A DNA stretch of 64,000 bases from JANQPX01 sp050633905 (GTDB taxonomy: Bacteria > Pseudomonadota > Alphaproteobacteria > Geminicoccales > Geminicoccaceae), in NCBI GenBank assembly GCA_050633905.1, contig JBOEHJ010000033.1, forward strand, positions 61,544-125,543, given 5' to 3'. Positions within the stretch are counted from its first letter, which is position 1. Every line of letters begins with the position of its first letter. This document shows positions 27,977-36,352 of this stretch, in pieces. A program made the position numbers and the translations under genes. Under the pieces are notes generated by a model. That model was given only the letters and a program-made list of their open reading frames with translations. It was not told the DNA's origin and searched no databases.

Positions 27977-28187
27977 AAGGCATGTCCCGCCGCCATGGGC
28001 GCACGCGCGGAACAATTTTCTTTGAGAGGCGTTCGAAAACGGTCAGGCACTGAACTGCAGGAGATTTACCTGGTGGTGCGCTCAATTCGAAATATGCCTG
28101 ATGCCAACCCGACAAAGGGCAGCATACACTAGGCATTTAGGGCCCTTTCTTCGACGGTCTCAGGAACCCGATGATGTGGTCATACCG

Positions 28188-28601
28188 CTAGGCCTCGGTC
28201 TCGGACATCTCGCAGATGAGGCGCCAAGACTCGTCATCGACCGAGCTGATCGAAAGCCTAGATTGGCGCACAAGGGCAAGATGAGCAAGTCTGGGATCGG
28301 CCTTGATTTCCTTTAACGAAACCTCGCGTTTCACGGGCTTGACCGGCTTAACGTCGACCAGGACGAAACTCTCTTTGGGATCATCCGGGTCCTCATAAGC
28401 TTCGCGCGCGACCGCCATGATACCGACGACCGCCGGATCCTTCATCGATCGATAGAAGAAAATCCTGTCCTCCTTCTTCATCGCTCGCATATTGGCAGCA
28501 GCCTGATGATTATGGATGCCATCCCACTCCGCAACGCCATCCCGGACCAAATCCTCATAAGTGTAGTCGTTCGGTTCTGCCTTCATCAGCCAATAAGCCA
28601 T
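28188..28601 (-). CDS. EVE domain protein
   Basis: A 137-residue single-domain EVE protein. The N-terminus MAYWLMKAEPNDYTYEDL and WDGIHNHQAAANMRAMKKED are typical. The EVE fold is related to PUA and YTH and is thought to bind modified bases in nucleic acids. The ATG at 28601 has GAGGA upstream. The gene stands alone and converges on rppH. Its target is not known. Confidence 0.93.
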   Translation of the reverse strand: MAYWLMKAEPNDYTYEDLVRDGVAEWDGIHNHQAAANMRAMKKEDRIFFYRSMKDPAVVGIMAVAREAYEDPDDPKESFVLVDVKPVKPVKREVSLKEIKADPRLAHLALVRQSRLSISSVDDESWRLICEMSETEA

Positions 28602-28837
28602 CGCTTTTCGTCCTCTTCGGCTAAACATCTGTAAGTTTCGAGGAAATTGCCGCGAAATGCAGCGTCGAGCAAGCCCAGCCCCTTACGAACCATCAAGATA
28701 CGCCCGAAGAAAGCGTGAGCAGCCCCTCTCGCCACCTGCCTGACCATACCCAATCGGTCATTGCGCCGACTAAGGGGCAAGGCTATCGTCCAGGCGTTTT
28801 TTAGGGATAAGATGACGTTTGGGGAGGATCGAGCGGA

Positions 28838-30154
28838 ATGAGCGAGCGCATCGAGAGCATTGCGGTTTTGGGTGCTGGCACGATGGGAAGCGGTATCGCA
28901 GCCGCTTGTGCCGCGGCGGGATACCAGGTCCTTCTTCTGGACGTTACCAAGGAGCAAGCTGAAAGATCCATCCGCGCAATGACCGAGGGGCGTGCACCGG
29001 CTCTCGAGGATGCTACAGCCGCAGCACGGATTAAGCCTGGCGACCTCGCGAGCGATCTGGGTGAGATCGGTGATTATGACTGGATCTGTGAGGCCATCGT
29101 CGAAGACCTCGAGACCAAGCGTGATCTCTTTTCCAGAATCGAGCCGTTTAGGCGAGATAGCGCGGTCATCAGCACCAATACCTCAGGCATTCCCCTTCGC
29201 GCGATCACCAAGGACATGCCGAAAAACTTCAATGAGCGCATTGTGGTAACCCATTTCTTCAACCCCGTGAAGGTCATGAAGCTTCTGGAGATCGTACCAG
29301 GGGATACAACCGATAATGCCGTGGTCGAGCGTCTCGCTGATTTCGGTCGAGAACAGCTTGGCAAAGGCGTGGTCTATGCCAAGGATACGGTGAATTTCAT
29401 CGGGAACCGCATCGGCTGTTTTTGGATGCTTTCCGGCCTTCACAAGGCAAAAGCCGCGTTGGCCAATGGCTTGTCAATGGAAGAGATCGATGCCCTGATG
29501 GGTGAACCAGTCGGCATCCCACGAACCGGTCTCTATGGGCTAATCGATCTGATCGGGCTCGACATCATGGATCTGGTGGGCAAAAATCTCGCGACCAATC
29601 TTCCCGAAGGCGATGTCGGCCATGCCTTCACCGCCTTGCCATCACTAGAAAAATCGATGCTGGAGCGCGGTCAGCTCGGTCGAAAGACCGGCGGTGGCTT
29701 CTATCGCATGCTGAAAGCCGAAGACGGCAGCCGTTCCAAGGAAACCTTCGATCTTCTAAATGAAAGCTGGCGACCGGCGCAGAAAGTCGAACTGGGCGCC
29801 CCCCATAATGACGCCTCATCCTTACTGTTCGCTGACGATGATCGCGGACACTTTGCCACCGATCTCATGGGCGGCACGCTGCTCTATGCCGCCGATCTGG
29901 TGCCGGAGATTGCTAACGATATAGTCAATATCGACCGCGCCATGCGTTGGGGCTTCAATTGGAGAAAGGGACCTTTTGAGCTTCTGGACGAGATTGGTCC
30001 CTCGCTGGTTATTGCTGACCTCGAACGTCAGGGACGACCAATTCCGAAGATGCTCAAGACCTTACAGTCCAGCGATCATGATCAGTTCTACAATGCTGAG
30101 GCTGGCGCGTTTCTCGGCCAAGATGGAAACTATCATCCCGTTCCAAAGGAATAG
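28838..30154 (+). CDS. 3-hydroxyacyl-CoA dehydrogenase lacking a hydratase domain
   Basis: A 438-residue enzyme oxidising 3-hydroxyacyl-CoA with NAD. The Rossmann motif GAGTMG is at 12-17. Next come NTSGIPLRAI, VVTHFFNPVKVMKLLEIV and FIGNRIGCFWM of the 3HCDH_N domain, then two C-terminal helical domains. The sequence resembles the front part of long FadB/FadN-type proteins that carry an enoyl-CoA hydratase at the C-terminus. It stops at the linker (YHPVPKE), so the hydratase domain is absent. A hydratase could be supplied by the genes at 14867 or 35529. The start has GGAGGA upstream. Confidence 0.9.
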   Translation: MSERIESIAVLGAGTMGSGIAAACAAAGYQVLLLDVTKEQAERSIRAMTEGRAPALEDATAAARIKPGDLASDLGEIGDYDWICEAIVEDLETKRDLFSRIEPFRRDSAVISTNTSGIPLRAITKDMPKNFNERIVVTHFFNPVKVMKLLEIVPGDTTDNAVVERLADFGREQLGKGVVYAKDTVNFIGNRIGCFWMLSGLHKAKAALANGLSMEEIDALMGEPVGIPRTGLYGLIDLIGLDIMDLVGKNLATNLPEGDVGHAFTALPSLEKSMLERGQLGRKTGGGFYRMLKAEDGSRSKETFDLLNESWRPAQKVELGAPHNDASSLLFADDDRGHFATDLMGGTLLYAADLVPEIANDIVNIDRAMRWGFNWRKGPFELLDEIGPSLVIADLERQGRPIPKMLKTLQSSDHDQFYNAEAGAFLGQDGNYHPVPKE

Positions 30155-30230
30155 GGGTTACCCTGTCAGCAAAGCCCACCTGAAGGGGTGAGCTTGCCGG
30201 GCGTGATCAACAGCTCTAGACTAGCACATT

Positions 30231-30316
30231 GCACGAGGGGAGCCTTGAGATAAGGCTGAGAGGTCCCGATGGGCGGGGCGACCCTTTGAACCTGCGCGAC
30301 GGCGAAGGGAACGTGC
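30231..30316 (+). promoter_or_regulatory. TPP riboswitch (THI box)
   Basis: The conserved thi-box parts are present: CTGAGA at 30256-30261, ACCCTTTGAACCTG at 30281-30294 and GAAGGGA near the 3' end. The closing P1 helix pairs GCACG (30231-30235) with CGTGC (30312-30316). The GAAGGGA (30304-30310) also serves as the ribosome binding site for the TTG start at 30321. Thiamine pyrophosphate binding should therefore hide it and block translation of the transporter. Confidence 0.93.
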
Positions 30317-30320
30317 GGCT

Positions 30321-31088
30321 TTGGCCGAAACAAGTTCACCTCATCACCTTTCCCATCAATTCCAGGTCAGCGTTGAAGGCGCCACCCTTCGCTATGACGA
30401 TTATCTCCTGTTCTCGGGTTTGGACTTTGATCTGCAGCCAGGACAATGGACTTGCCTGCTTGGGCCGAGCGGCGTGGGCAAGAGCAGCCTACTCCGGGTG
30501 ATCGCCGGCCTTTTACCGTTGGCAAACGGACATGTCCGATGCAGCGACGGAGGGGATCTGGACGGCAGGTTGGCGTGGATGGGACAACAGGACAGTCTGC
30601 TCCCTTGGCTGACCGCCGAGCAGAACGTTCTTTTAGGCGCAAGGCTGAGAGGCGAGCCGCCAGACCGCGAACGAGCGGCTAAGCTGCTCTCGGATGTTGG
30701 GATCGAAGCCCAGGCAACCCAGCTTCCAGCGACCTTGTCAGGCGGGCAGCGCCAAAGAGCAGCACTTGCGCGCACCTTGATGGAAGACCGCCCCCTGGTC
30801 TTGATGGACGAGCCCTTTTCTTCGCTGGATGCCATCACTCGGACACGATTGCAGGCGCTGTCAGCGACATTGCTCAGAGACAAGACGGTTTTGCTAGTCA
30901 CTCATGATCCCCTTGAGGCGCTTCGGGTGAGCCATCGCATTCACGTCATGGCAGGACGTCCAGCAACCATCGAGCCAGCGCTGATCCCTGACAGTGAACC
31001 GCTTCGAGCGCTTGACGATCCGCAAATTCTCACACTCCAAGCGGACCTTCTCGCCAGGTTGGCCAATGCACAAGATCTGGCGGCTTGA
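30321..31088 (+). CDS. thiZ: Thiamine-precursor ABC transporter ATPase, ThiZ-like
   Basis: A 255-residue ABC ATPase. Walker A is LGPSGVGKSSLL, the signature is LSGGQRQRAALARTL, Walker B is LVLMDEPFSSLD and the switch His is in LLVTHDPLEA. The only in-frame start near the domain is TTG at 30321, five bases after the TPP riboswitch. The next gene begins inside its stop (TTGA overlap). Riboswitch control and a THI5-like binding protein point to uptake of a hydroxymethylpyrimidine precursor (ThiXYZ type). The gene name is inferred from context. Confidence 0.88.
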   Translation: MAETSSPHHLSHQFQVSVEGATLRYDDYLLFSGLDFDLQPGQWTCLLGPSGVGKSSLLRVIAGLLPLANGHVRCSDGGDLDGRLAWMGQQDSLLPWLTAEQNVLLGARLRGEPPDRERAAKLLSDVGIEAQATQLPATLSGGQRQRAALARTLMEDRPLVLMDEPFSSLDAITRTRLQALSATLLRDKTVLLVTHDPLEALRVSHRIHVMAGRPATIEPALIPDSEPLRALDDPQILTLQADLLARLANAQDLAA

Positions 31089-31846
31089 GCAGCTATCGAC
31101 CATGGCTGGTGCTGATGGTCTTTGTCGCCATCTGGCAATCGGTTATCAGCCTGACAGAATTACCGGGCTTCATGCTGCCACGCCCACTGGCCGTGCTGCA
31201 AAGCTTGGGAGGCCACGCCAGTCTGTTGGCGTATCACGCTATGATCACCCTAAGTGAGATCATCCTCGGGCTCCTAGGCGGCGTCCTCATTGGCGCCTTG
31301 AGCGCACTCGCAATCGCTCTTATCCCAGCCCTCCAGCCCTGGATGCTGCCGCCTCTCGTTTTGGGACAGGCCATTCCTGTTTTCGCCCTCGCACCGCTTT
31401 TGGTGCTCTGGTTCGGTTACGGCATGGGCAGCAAGGTCGCAATGGCCATGATCATCATCTACTTTCCGGTCACCGCGGCCTTGTTCGATGGGCTGCGTCG
31501 AACGGAAAGAGGCTGGCTCGATCTTGCCCACACCATGGGCGCCAGCCGTCTCAGTCAGCTTTGGCATATGCGCCTGCCGGCCGCCCTTCCCGCCTTCGGA
31601 TCCGGCCTTCGCATTGCGACAGCCTTTGCGCCGATTGCCGCCGTGGTCGGCGAATGGGTCGGCTCCGGCGCCGGTCTTGGCTATCTGATGCTCCACGCCA
31701 ATGGCCGGATGCAAACCGACCTGATGTTCGCGGCCATGATCGTCCTGATGGCGATCGCGCTCGGGCTCTATGTCACCGTCGATCGTCTGCTCGTTCGGCT
31801 GACACCGTGGGCACCGCACACCCTGACCTCGACTGCACGAATGTAA
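31085..31846 (+). CDS. thiX: Thiamine-precursor ABC transporter permease, ThiX-like
   Basis: A 253-residue inner-membrane permease with about six helices and the binding-protein-dependent transport loop (LDLAHTMGASRLSQLWHMRLPAALPAFGSGLRIAT). It belongs to the SsuC/TauC/ThiX group. It starts with TTG overlapping the ATPase stop by four bases and is followed 16 bases later by the binding protein, so all three are translated from the TPP-controlled mRNA. Confidence 0.88.
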   Translation: MSSYRPWLVLMVFVAIWQSVISLTELPGFMLPRPLAVLQSLGGHASLLAYHAMITLSEIILGLLGGVLIGALSALAIALIPALQPWMLPPLVLGQAIPVFALAPLLVLWFGYGMGSKVAMAMIIIYFPVTAALFDGLRRTERGWLDLAHTMGASRLSQLWHMRLPAALPAFGSGLRIATAFAPIAAVVGEWVGSGAGLGYLMLHANGRMQTDLMFAAMIVLMAIALGLYVTVDRLLVRLTPWAPHTLTSTARM

Positions 31847-31862
31847 CAAAGGAGATCCCTTG

Positions 31863-32807
31863 ATGCGATTTGTTCTCACGCTGGCAGCGGCGACGCTTCT
31901 ATCGCTTGCAAGTCCAGCCTCTGCCGCCGATCGTCTGACGCTGCTTTTGGATTGGTTCATCAATCCCGACCATGGCCCGATCTTCGTCGCCAAGGAAAAA
32001 GGCTATTTCGAGCAGTTTGATCTGGATGTTGAGATCATCGCCCCCGCTGATCCCAACGACCCGCCAAAGCTCGTGGCTGCAGGGCAAGGCGACATCGCGA
32101 TCAGCTATCAGCCTCAATTGCATATGCAAGTGGACCAGGGACTGCCCCTCACACGAATCGGAACGCTTGTCGCCACGCCCTTGAATGCGCTTGTGGTGCT
32201 CGATGACAGCCCCATCAAGTCGCTTGCCGATTTCGCCGGAAAGAAAATCGGCTTTTCGGTCGGTGGCGTTGAGGATGCCCTACTCACCGCGATGCTGGGC
32301 CAGCATGGCATCAGCCTCGATCAGGTCGAGCTGATCAACGTCAATTTCGCCCTGTCCCCTGCGCTACTGGCTGGGCAAGTTGACGGCGTGATTGGTGCCT
32401 ATCGCAATTTCGAACTCAACCAGCTCGACCTCGAAGGACGCCCCGGTCGCGCGTTCTATGTCGAAGAGGAGGGTGTGCCGACCTATGACGAGCTTATTTT
32501 CGTGGCCAACAATCAGGCACTCGACGATACCCGCCTGCCTCGTTTCCTGGATGCGATCGAGGCCGGCACGCAATACCTCCTCAATCATCCAGAAGAGAGC
32601 TACCAGCTTTTCCTAAAGGCTGGCGACGAACTCGATAACGAGCTGAATGCGCGGGCCTGGGAGGACACGCTTCGGCGCTTCGCCTCACGCCCGGCCGCGT
32701 TGGACACGACCCGCTATCAGCGCTTTGCCAGCTTTCTGGAAGAACAAGGGTTGATCAAAGCGCCGCCGCCGGTGGAGGATTATGCGGTCGAACTAGAGCG
32801 CCCATAG
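31863..32807 (+). CDS. thiY: Pyrimidine-precursor binding protein, ThiY/THI5-like
   Basis: A 314-residue periplasmic binding protein with a cleavable signal (LAAATLLSLASPASA). The mature start LTLLLDWFINPDHGPIFVA and GDIAISYQPQLHMQVDQGLP match the NMT1/THI5-like family that binds formylaminopyrimidine and related thiamine precursors. The ATG at 31863 has AAGGAG upstream; a TTG one codon earlier is less likely. It is the third gene of the riboswitch-controlled transporter. Confidence 0.9.
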   Translation: MRFVLTLAAATLLSLASPASAADRLTLLLDWFINPDHGPIFVAKEKGYFEQFDLDVEIIAPADPNDPPKLVAAGQGDIAISYQPQLHMQVDQGLPLTRIGTLVATPLNALVVLDDSPIKSLADFAGKKIGFSVGGVEDALLTAMLGQHGISLDQVELINVNFALSPALLAGQVDGVIGAYRNFELNQLDLEGRPGRAFYVEEEGVPTYDELIFVANNQALDDTRLPRFLDAIEAGTQYLLNHPEESYQLFLKAGDELDNELNARAWEDTLRRFASRPAALDTTRYQRFASFLEEQGLIKAPPPVEDYAVELERP

Positions 32808-32864
32808 TCGCCCTCACGCCACGACTAACCAAAGCTCAATCATGGGCATGACGCTCATCGATCA

Positions 32865-32980
32865 GGTCCGTGCGATTCAGGGAACCCGCCCGCCCGCAAG
32901 AAAGCAGGGCGAGGCGCGGGCTCTCAGAATCGCATGGACCGAGTTACAAAGCTAACGAATGCACGTTAAGAATTCGTTAG
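32865..32980. repeat. Two inverted repeats in a convergent intergenic region
   Basis: A 14-bp inverted repeat with one mismatch (32865-32878 with 32927-32940, GGTCCRTGCGATTC) encloses a GC-rich 48-base segment. It is followed by a second, perfect 9-bp inverted repeat (CTAACGAAT at 32952-32960 with 32972-32980). The region lies between convergent thiY and gloB. It may act as a two-way terminator, a mobile palindromic element or a structured RNA. No T run follows the first stem. Confidence 0.55.
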
Positions 32981-33019
32981 AGCATTTTCCGATCGTCTCC
33001 GATCAATGATGGCCGCCGG

Positions 33020-33790
33020 TCAAAAAGAATCCTTGCGGCGTCTGATCTCGGCAAAGACCTCGGTATTGCTGGCTGTCTCCATCCCCAACTGCTGTCGAAT
33101 GCCGCGGTCGGCCGCACGCAGGAATGGGTTGGTCGCGCGCTCCTGACCAAGAGTTGTGGGAATGGTCGGCTGACCGGCGGCACGCTGGCTTTCGACTTCC
33201 TTTGCCCTGGCCTGGAGGGCTGCATTGTCGGGGTCGACGGAGAGCGCGAAGCGTGCGTTGGAGGCGGTGTATTCATGGCCGCAATAAACCAGCGCCTCAT
33301 CGGGAAGAGGTGCGTATTTCTGCAGCGAGTCCCACATCTGAGCGGGCGTCCCTTCGAACAAACGCCCGCATCCCAGTGAAAATAGCGTGTCAGCCGAGAA
33401 CAAGGCATCGGAACCGGCGAACCAATAGGAGATATGGCCGGATGTATGGCCAGGTGTTTCGAAAACCACGGCCTCCTCCTTACCCAGCTGAAACCGCTCG
33501 CCCTCGACGAGTTCAAGATCAATGCCCGGAATACGGGCCGCGTCTTTGCCGGGGCCGGCGATCTTGCACCCTGTCGCCCGCTTCAAGTCGAGATTGCCTG
33601 CAGTGTGATCGTCATGATGATGGGTGGAGAGAATCCAATCCAAAGACCAGCCCCTCGCCGCCAGACGCTCCATCACCGGCTCGGCGACAGCGGGATCGAC
33701 GACGCCGGTCACGCCAGCCTCGGCCTCATGCAGTAGATAGACATAATTATCGCTGAGAACGGGGATAATCTCGACGGTCAGCTTGGTCAT
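33020..33790 (-). CDS. gloB: Hydroxyacylglutathione hydrolase (glyoxalase II)
   Basis: A 256-residue metallo-beta-lactamase-fold enzyme that hydrolyses S-lactoylglutathione in methylglyoxal detoxification. The metal-binding motif THHHDDHTAGN (His57, His59, Asp61, His62) is intact. Downstream ligands are in TPGHTSGH, FSADTLFSLGCGR and CGHEYT, and the C-terminal NPFLRA motif is also present. It is divergent from a methyltransferase gene. Confidence 0.96.
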   Translation of the reverse strand: MTKLTVEIIPVLSDNYVYLLHEAEAGVTGVVDPAVAEPVMERLAARGWSLDWILSTHHHDDHTAGNLDLKRATGCKIAGPGKDAARIPGIDLELVEGERFQLGKEEAVVFETPGHTSGHISYWFAGSDALFSADTLFSLGCGRLFEGTPAQMWDSLQKYAPLPDEALVYCGHEYTASNARFALSVDPDNAALQARAKEVESQRAAGQPTIPTTLGQERATNPFLRAADRGIRQQLGMETASNTEVFAEIRRRKDSF

Positions 33791-33907
33791 TTGGCGAGCC
33801 TCTCATGCTGCTTTTTGCCACTTCGCTATCCCCGAACCTAGAGGATTGTTCGGCGTAACTGAACCTGCTTCTTGATCCCTTGGGTTGAGCCCCTTAATCT
33901 CATCGCC

Positions 33908-34681
33908 ATGCGCCCCGATGTCTTCGATCTCCATGAATTCTACGGCTCACGCCAGGGTCAGCTCGTGCGTCGGCTGCTCAATCGCGAGATCAGAAGTCAT
34001 TGGCCGGACCTTGCAGGCCAAAACGTCTTAGGCCTTGGTTACGCTTCGCCCTTCATGCGCCCCTTATCCCTCTCAGCGGAGCGCACAGCTGTCGTCATGC
34101 CGCAATCTCAAGGCGTTGTGCGCTGGCCTAGGAATGAACCTAATCTGGTTGCTCTCGGCGCTGAGAGCGATCTCCCCATCGCAGATCAGAGCATCGACAA
34201 GGTGTTGGTCATTCACACCCTGGAATCGACGGAACAGATGGGGCGTCTTTTACGCGAGATCTGGCGTGTTTTGGCAGATGGCGGCGAGATGATCGTGGTG
34301 GTCCCCAATCGACGTGGCATTTGGTGCTTGAGCGAGCGGACACCTTTCGGTCAGGGCAGGCCCTATAGCTCAACACAACTGAAGCAGCTCCTACGCAATC
34401 ACCTGTTTGCGCCAAAGAAAACCGGCTTTGCGGTTTTCGTTCCGCCTTTCCGCTCGAATCTTCTGTTGAAAACAGCTATCGCCTGGGAGCGAATCGGCTT
34501 GCGTCTGGCACCGCGTTTCGCAGGTGCCGTAGTGATGTTGGCGGAAAAGCAAATCTACGCAGCCCCCGTCAATCCCATTAAGATCGGAAAAAAAATGCCA
34601 GGCTATGTCCACATGCCCGTAAGGCGGACAGGCACGGCCAGGATCGCCAATCCATCTAATTCAGGGCAATCCTCGGCTTAG
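33908..34681 (+). CDS. Class I SAM-dependent methyltransferase
   Basis: About 257 residues. A Rossmann-like methyltransferase fold is suggested by NVLGLGYASPFMRPL (degenerate glycine-rich SAM motif), LPIADQSIDKVLVIHTLE (motif with acidic residue) and LREIWRVLADGGEMIVVVPNR. The start at the ATG before RPDVFDLHEFY is inferred; a TTG 12 codons earlier is in frame. It is divergent from gloB and its 3' end overlaps the convergent TauE/SafE gene by 21 bases. The substrate is unknown. Confidence 0.84.
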   Translation: MRPDVFDLHEFYGSRQGQLVRRLLNREIRSHWPDLAGQNVLGLGYASPFMRPLSLSAERTAVVMPQSQGVVRWPRNEPNLVALGAESDLPIADQSIDKVLVIHTLESTEQMGRLLREIWRVLADGGEMIVVVPNRRGIWCLSERTPFGQGRPYSSTQLKQLLRNHLFAPKKTGFAVFVPPFRSNLLLKTAIAWERIGLRLAPRFAGAVVMLAEKQIYAAPVNPIKIGKKMPGYVHMPVRRTGTARIANPSNSGQSSA

Positions 34682-35395
34682 GAAATAGAAGGCACCGATC
34701 AGCATGAAGGTTTCGAGGAAAAGTGTGTGAACGCGAATGGGCGTGCGCCGAAGGATAATCCGGCCGATATAATGCCCAGGGATGGTGCATAGCCCAAGGC
34801 CGATGCCGATCAGCGCGACGATGGGTGTCAAGAGTGGCGAGAAGCCGAAGGCGGCTGTCTTGATCAGGTTTAACAAAAATCCATTGACGGCAACGGTAGC
34901 GATCAACGCCTCACCCGCGATCCCGGCACCGAGCAAAAAGGGACCAAGCATGAGCCCAACACCGAAACTGGCACCAGACAAAAACCCATAGGGTACGGCG
35001 ATGACGGCAAGGCCAATATCCGGAACTTGAATGCTTTTCCCCTTAAGAACGCGCCGCAATGGCAAGGTGATCAGCAGCATGACGCCAAGAAAAAGAGCGA
35101 CCGCGCTTTCCGAGAGCTCGACGTAGAAATACACGCCGATAAGAATAAACGGCAGGGCGACAAAGAATATGATCCGAAACGCCCGCCAGTCGACACTTTG
35201 GTAAAGCATCAACATCCGTGATCCATGGGAAACAATCATGGCCACGGTTACGATCGGCACTGTCAGCTTCACCCCGACCGCCGGCGCAATCGCAATCGCC
35301 ATCATCAAGGCGCCGGCAAAACCGCCCACGGTATGAAGAATCGCGGTCAGAAGAGCAGCTGCCCCCATGTAAAGAAGAACCGGCAGCTCAATCAC
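34661..35395 (-). CDS. TauE/SafE family sulfite-exporter-like protein
   Basis: A 244-residue membrane protein with about seven or eight helices. Family-like segments are GGFAGALMMAIAIAPAVGVK, PYGFLSGASFGVGLMLGPFLLGAG and GIGLGLCTIPGHYIGRIIL. Members export sulfite, sulfoacetate or other organic anions. It starts with GTG. The palindrome upstream (35411-35423) is shared with the MFS gene at 3560. The substrate is not decidable. Confidence 0.88.
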   Translation of the reverse strand: MIELPVLLYMGAAALLTAILHTVGGFAGALMMAIAIAPAVGVKLTVPIVTVAMIVSHGSRMLMLYQSVDWRAFRIIFFVALPFILIGVYFYVELSESAVALFLGVMLLITLPLRRVLKGKSIQVPDIGLAVIAVPYGFLSGASFGVGLMLGPFLLGAGIAGEALIATVAVNGFLLNLIKTAAFGFSPLLTPIVALIGIGLGLCTIPGHYIGRIILRRTPIRVHTLFLETFMLIGAFYFLSRGLP

Positions 35396-35410
35396 GACAG
35401 GCCTGCCCTA

Positions 35411-35423
35411 GTGGGATGTCCAC
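35411..35423 (-). promoter_or_regulatory. Second copy of the GTGGA-CAT-YCCAC palindrome
   Basis: On the minus strand the sequence TTGTGGACATCCCACTAGGG lies 16 bases before the TauE/SafE start. It matches the element before the MFS gene (3596-3608) at all but one base of the core, including the CTAGG after it. Confidence 0.4.
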
Positions 35424-35528
35424 AACATTCGGTTTCCTTAACGTCAGATCCAACGATAGAATCGCGGCAGGCAGTGACTTGGCTTTACGTGATCATTGCA
35501 CAAGCAAGTTTATGATGTGGTCACATCA

Positions 35529-36332
35529 CTAGCGTCCTTTGAATTCGGGCTTTCGCTTTTCCATGAAGGCACGCCTGCCTTCGATGTAATCGTCGGACGC
35601 AAAACAGGCGGCGACCAGTTCATCGCAGCGTTTGAGATCACGCTTGGCCGGATTCCCTTCGAGCACTTGTGTACCGATGAACTTCATGGCCTTGACGGTC
35701 AACGGTGCGTTTTCTGTGATCAATGCCGCGATCTCGCCGACATGGGTTTCAAGCTCGTCTGCCGGAAGCACGTCCTGCACGAAGCCGAGACGGTGGGCCG
35801 TTTCCGCATCGATTGTTTTTGCGGTGAACATGAGCTGCTTGGCGGCAGCCGGACCGATTGCCGCCATCAATCGCCGGATCGCGTGATAGGGATAACCTAA
35901 GGCAAGCTTGGCGGCGGGCATGGCGAATTTCGAAGTGTTGGTGCAAAATCGGAGATCGCAGCAGACAGCGAGGTTCAGCCCGCCACCGATACAATGACCA
36001 TTGATCATGGCAATCGTCGGCTTCGGAAAATGCTCGATGCGCTGGTAGACTTCCTTGACCCGCTGATTATAGCGCTCAGTCGCTTCCTTGGAACCACGCT
36101 CCTTCTCGAATTTCGAGATATCAGCGCCCGAAACGAACGCCCTGCCGCCGGCACCGGAGAGAATAACGACACGAATATCGGGATCATCTTCGAACGCTTC
36201 GAGGATGATGTCGAGCGCATCCCACATCTCGAGAGAAACCGCGTTATGACGCTCAGGATTGTTGAAGACCGCATGGCCGATTGCACTGTCTTTCCTGGCC
36301 ATCATCTTGTCGCTTGGCAGATCCAGCTTCAT
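35529..36332 (-). CDS. Enoyl-CoA hydratase/isomerase family protein
   Basis: A 267-residue crotonase-fold protein. Oxyanion-hole segments are GAGGRAFVSGADISKFE and NGHCIGGGLNLAVCCDLRF. The catalytic Glu positions of true hydratases are not clearly kept (PAAKLALGYPYHAIRRLM), so isomerase, racemase-linked or other crotonase activity is possible. It lies 20 bases downstream of a class III CoA-transferase on the same strand, and the two probably act on one CoA ester. The ATG at 36332 with AAGGAAT is preferred to an ATG eight codons earlier. Confidence 0.87.
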   Translation of the reverse strand: MKLDLPSDKMMARKDSAIGHAVFNNPERHNAVSLEMWDALDIILEAFEDDPDIRVVILSGAGGRAFVSGADISKFEKERGSKEATERYNQRVKEVYQRIEHFPKPTIAMINGHCIGGGLNLAVCCDLRFCTNTSKFAMPAAKLALGYPYHAIRRLMAAIGPAAAKQLMFTAKTIDAETAHRLGFVQDVLPADELETHVGEIAALITENAPLTVKAMKFIGTQVLEGNPAKRDLKRCDELVAACFASDDYIEGRRAFMEKRKPEFKGR

Positions 36333-36352
36333 CACATTCCTTTCAAGGACGG

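Noticed and set aside
31274..31993. 239-codon minus-strand open frame
   Set aside because: Antisense to the thiX and thiY genes, whose products and operon order are clear.
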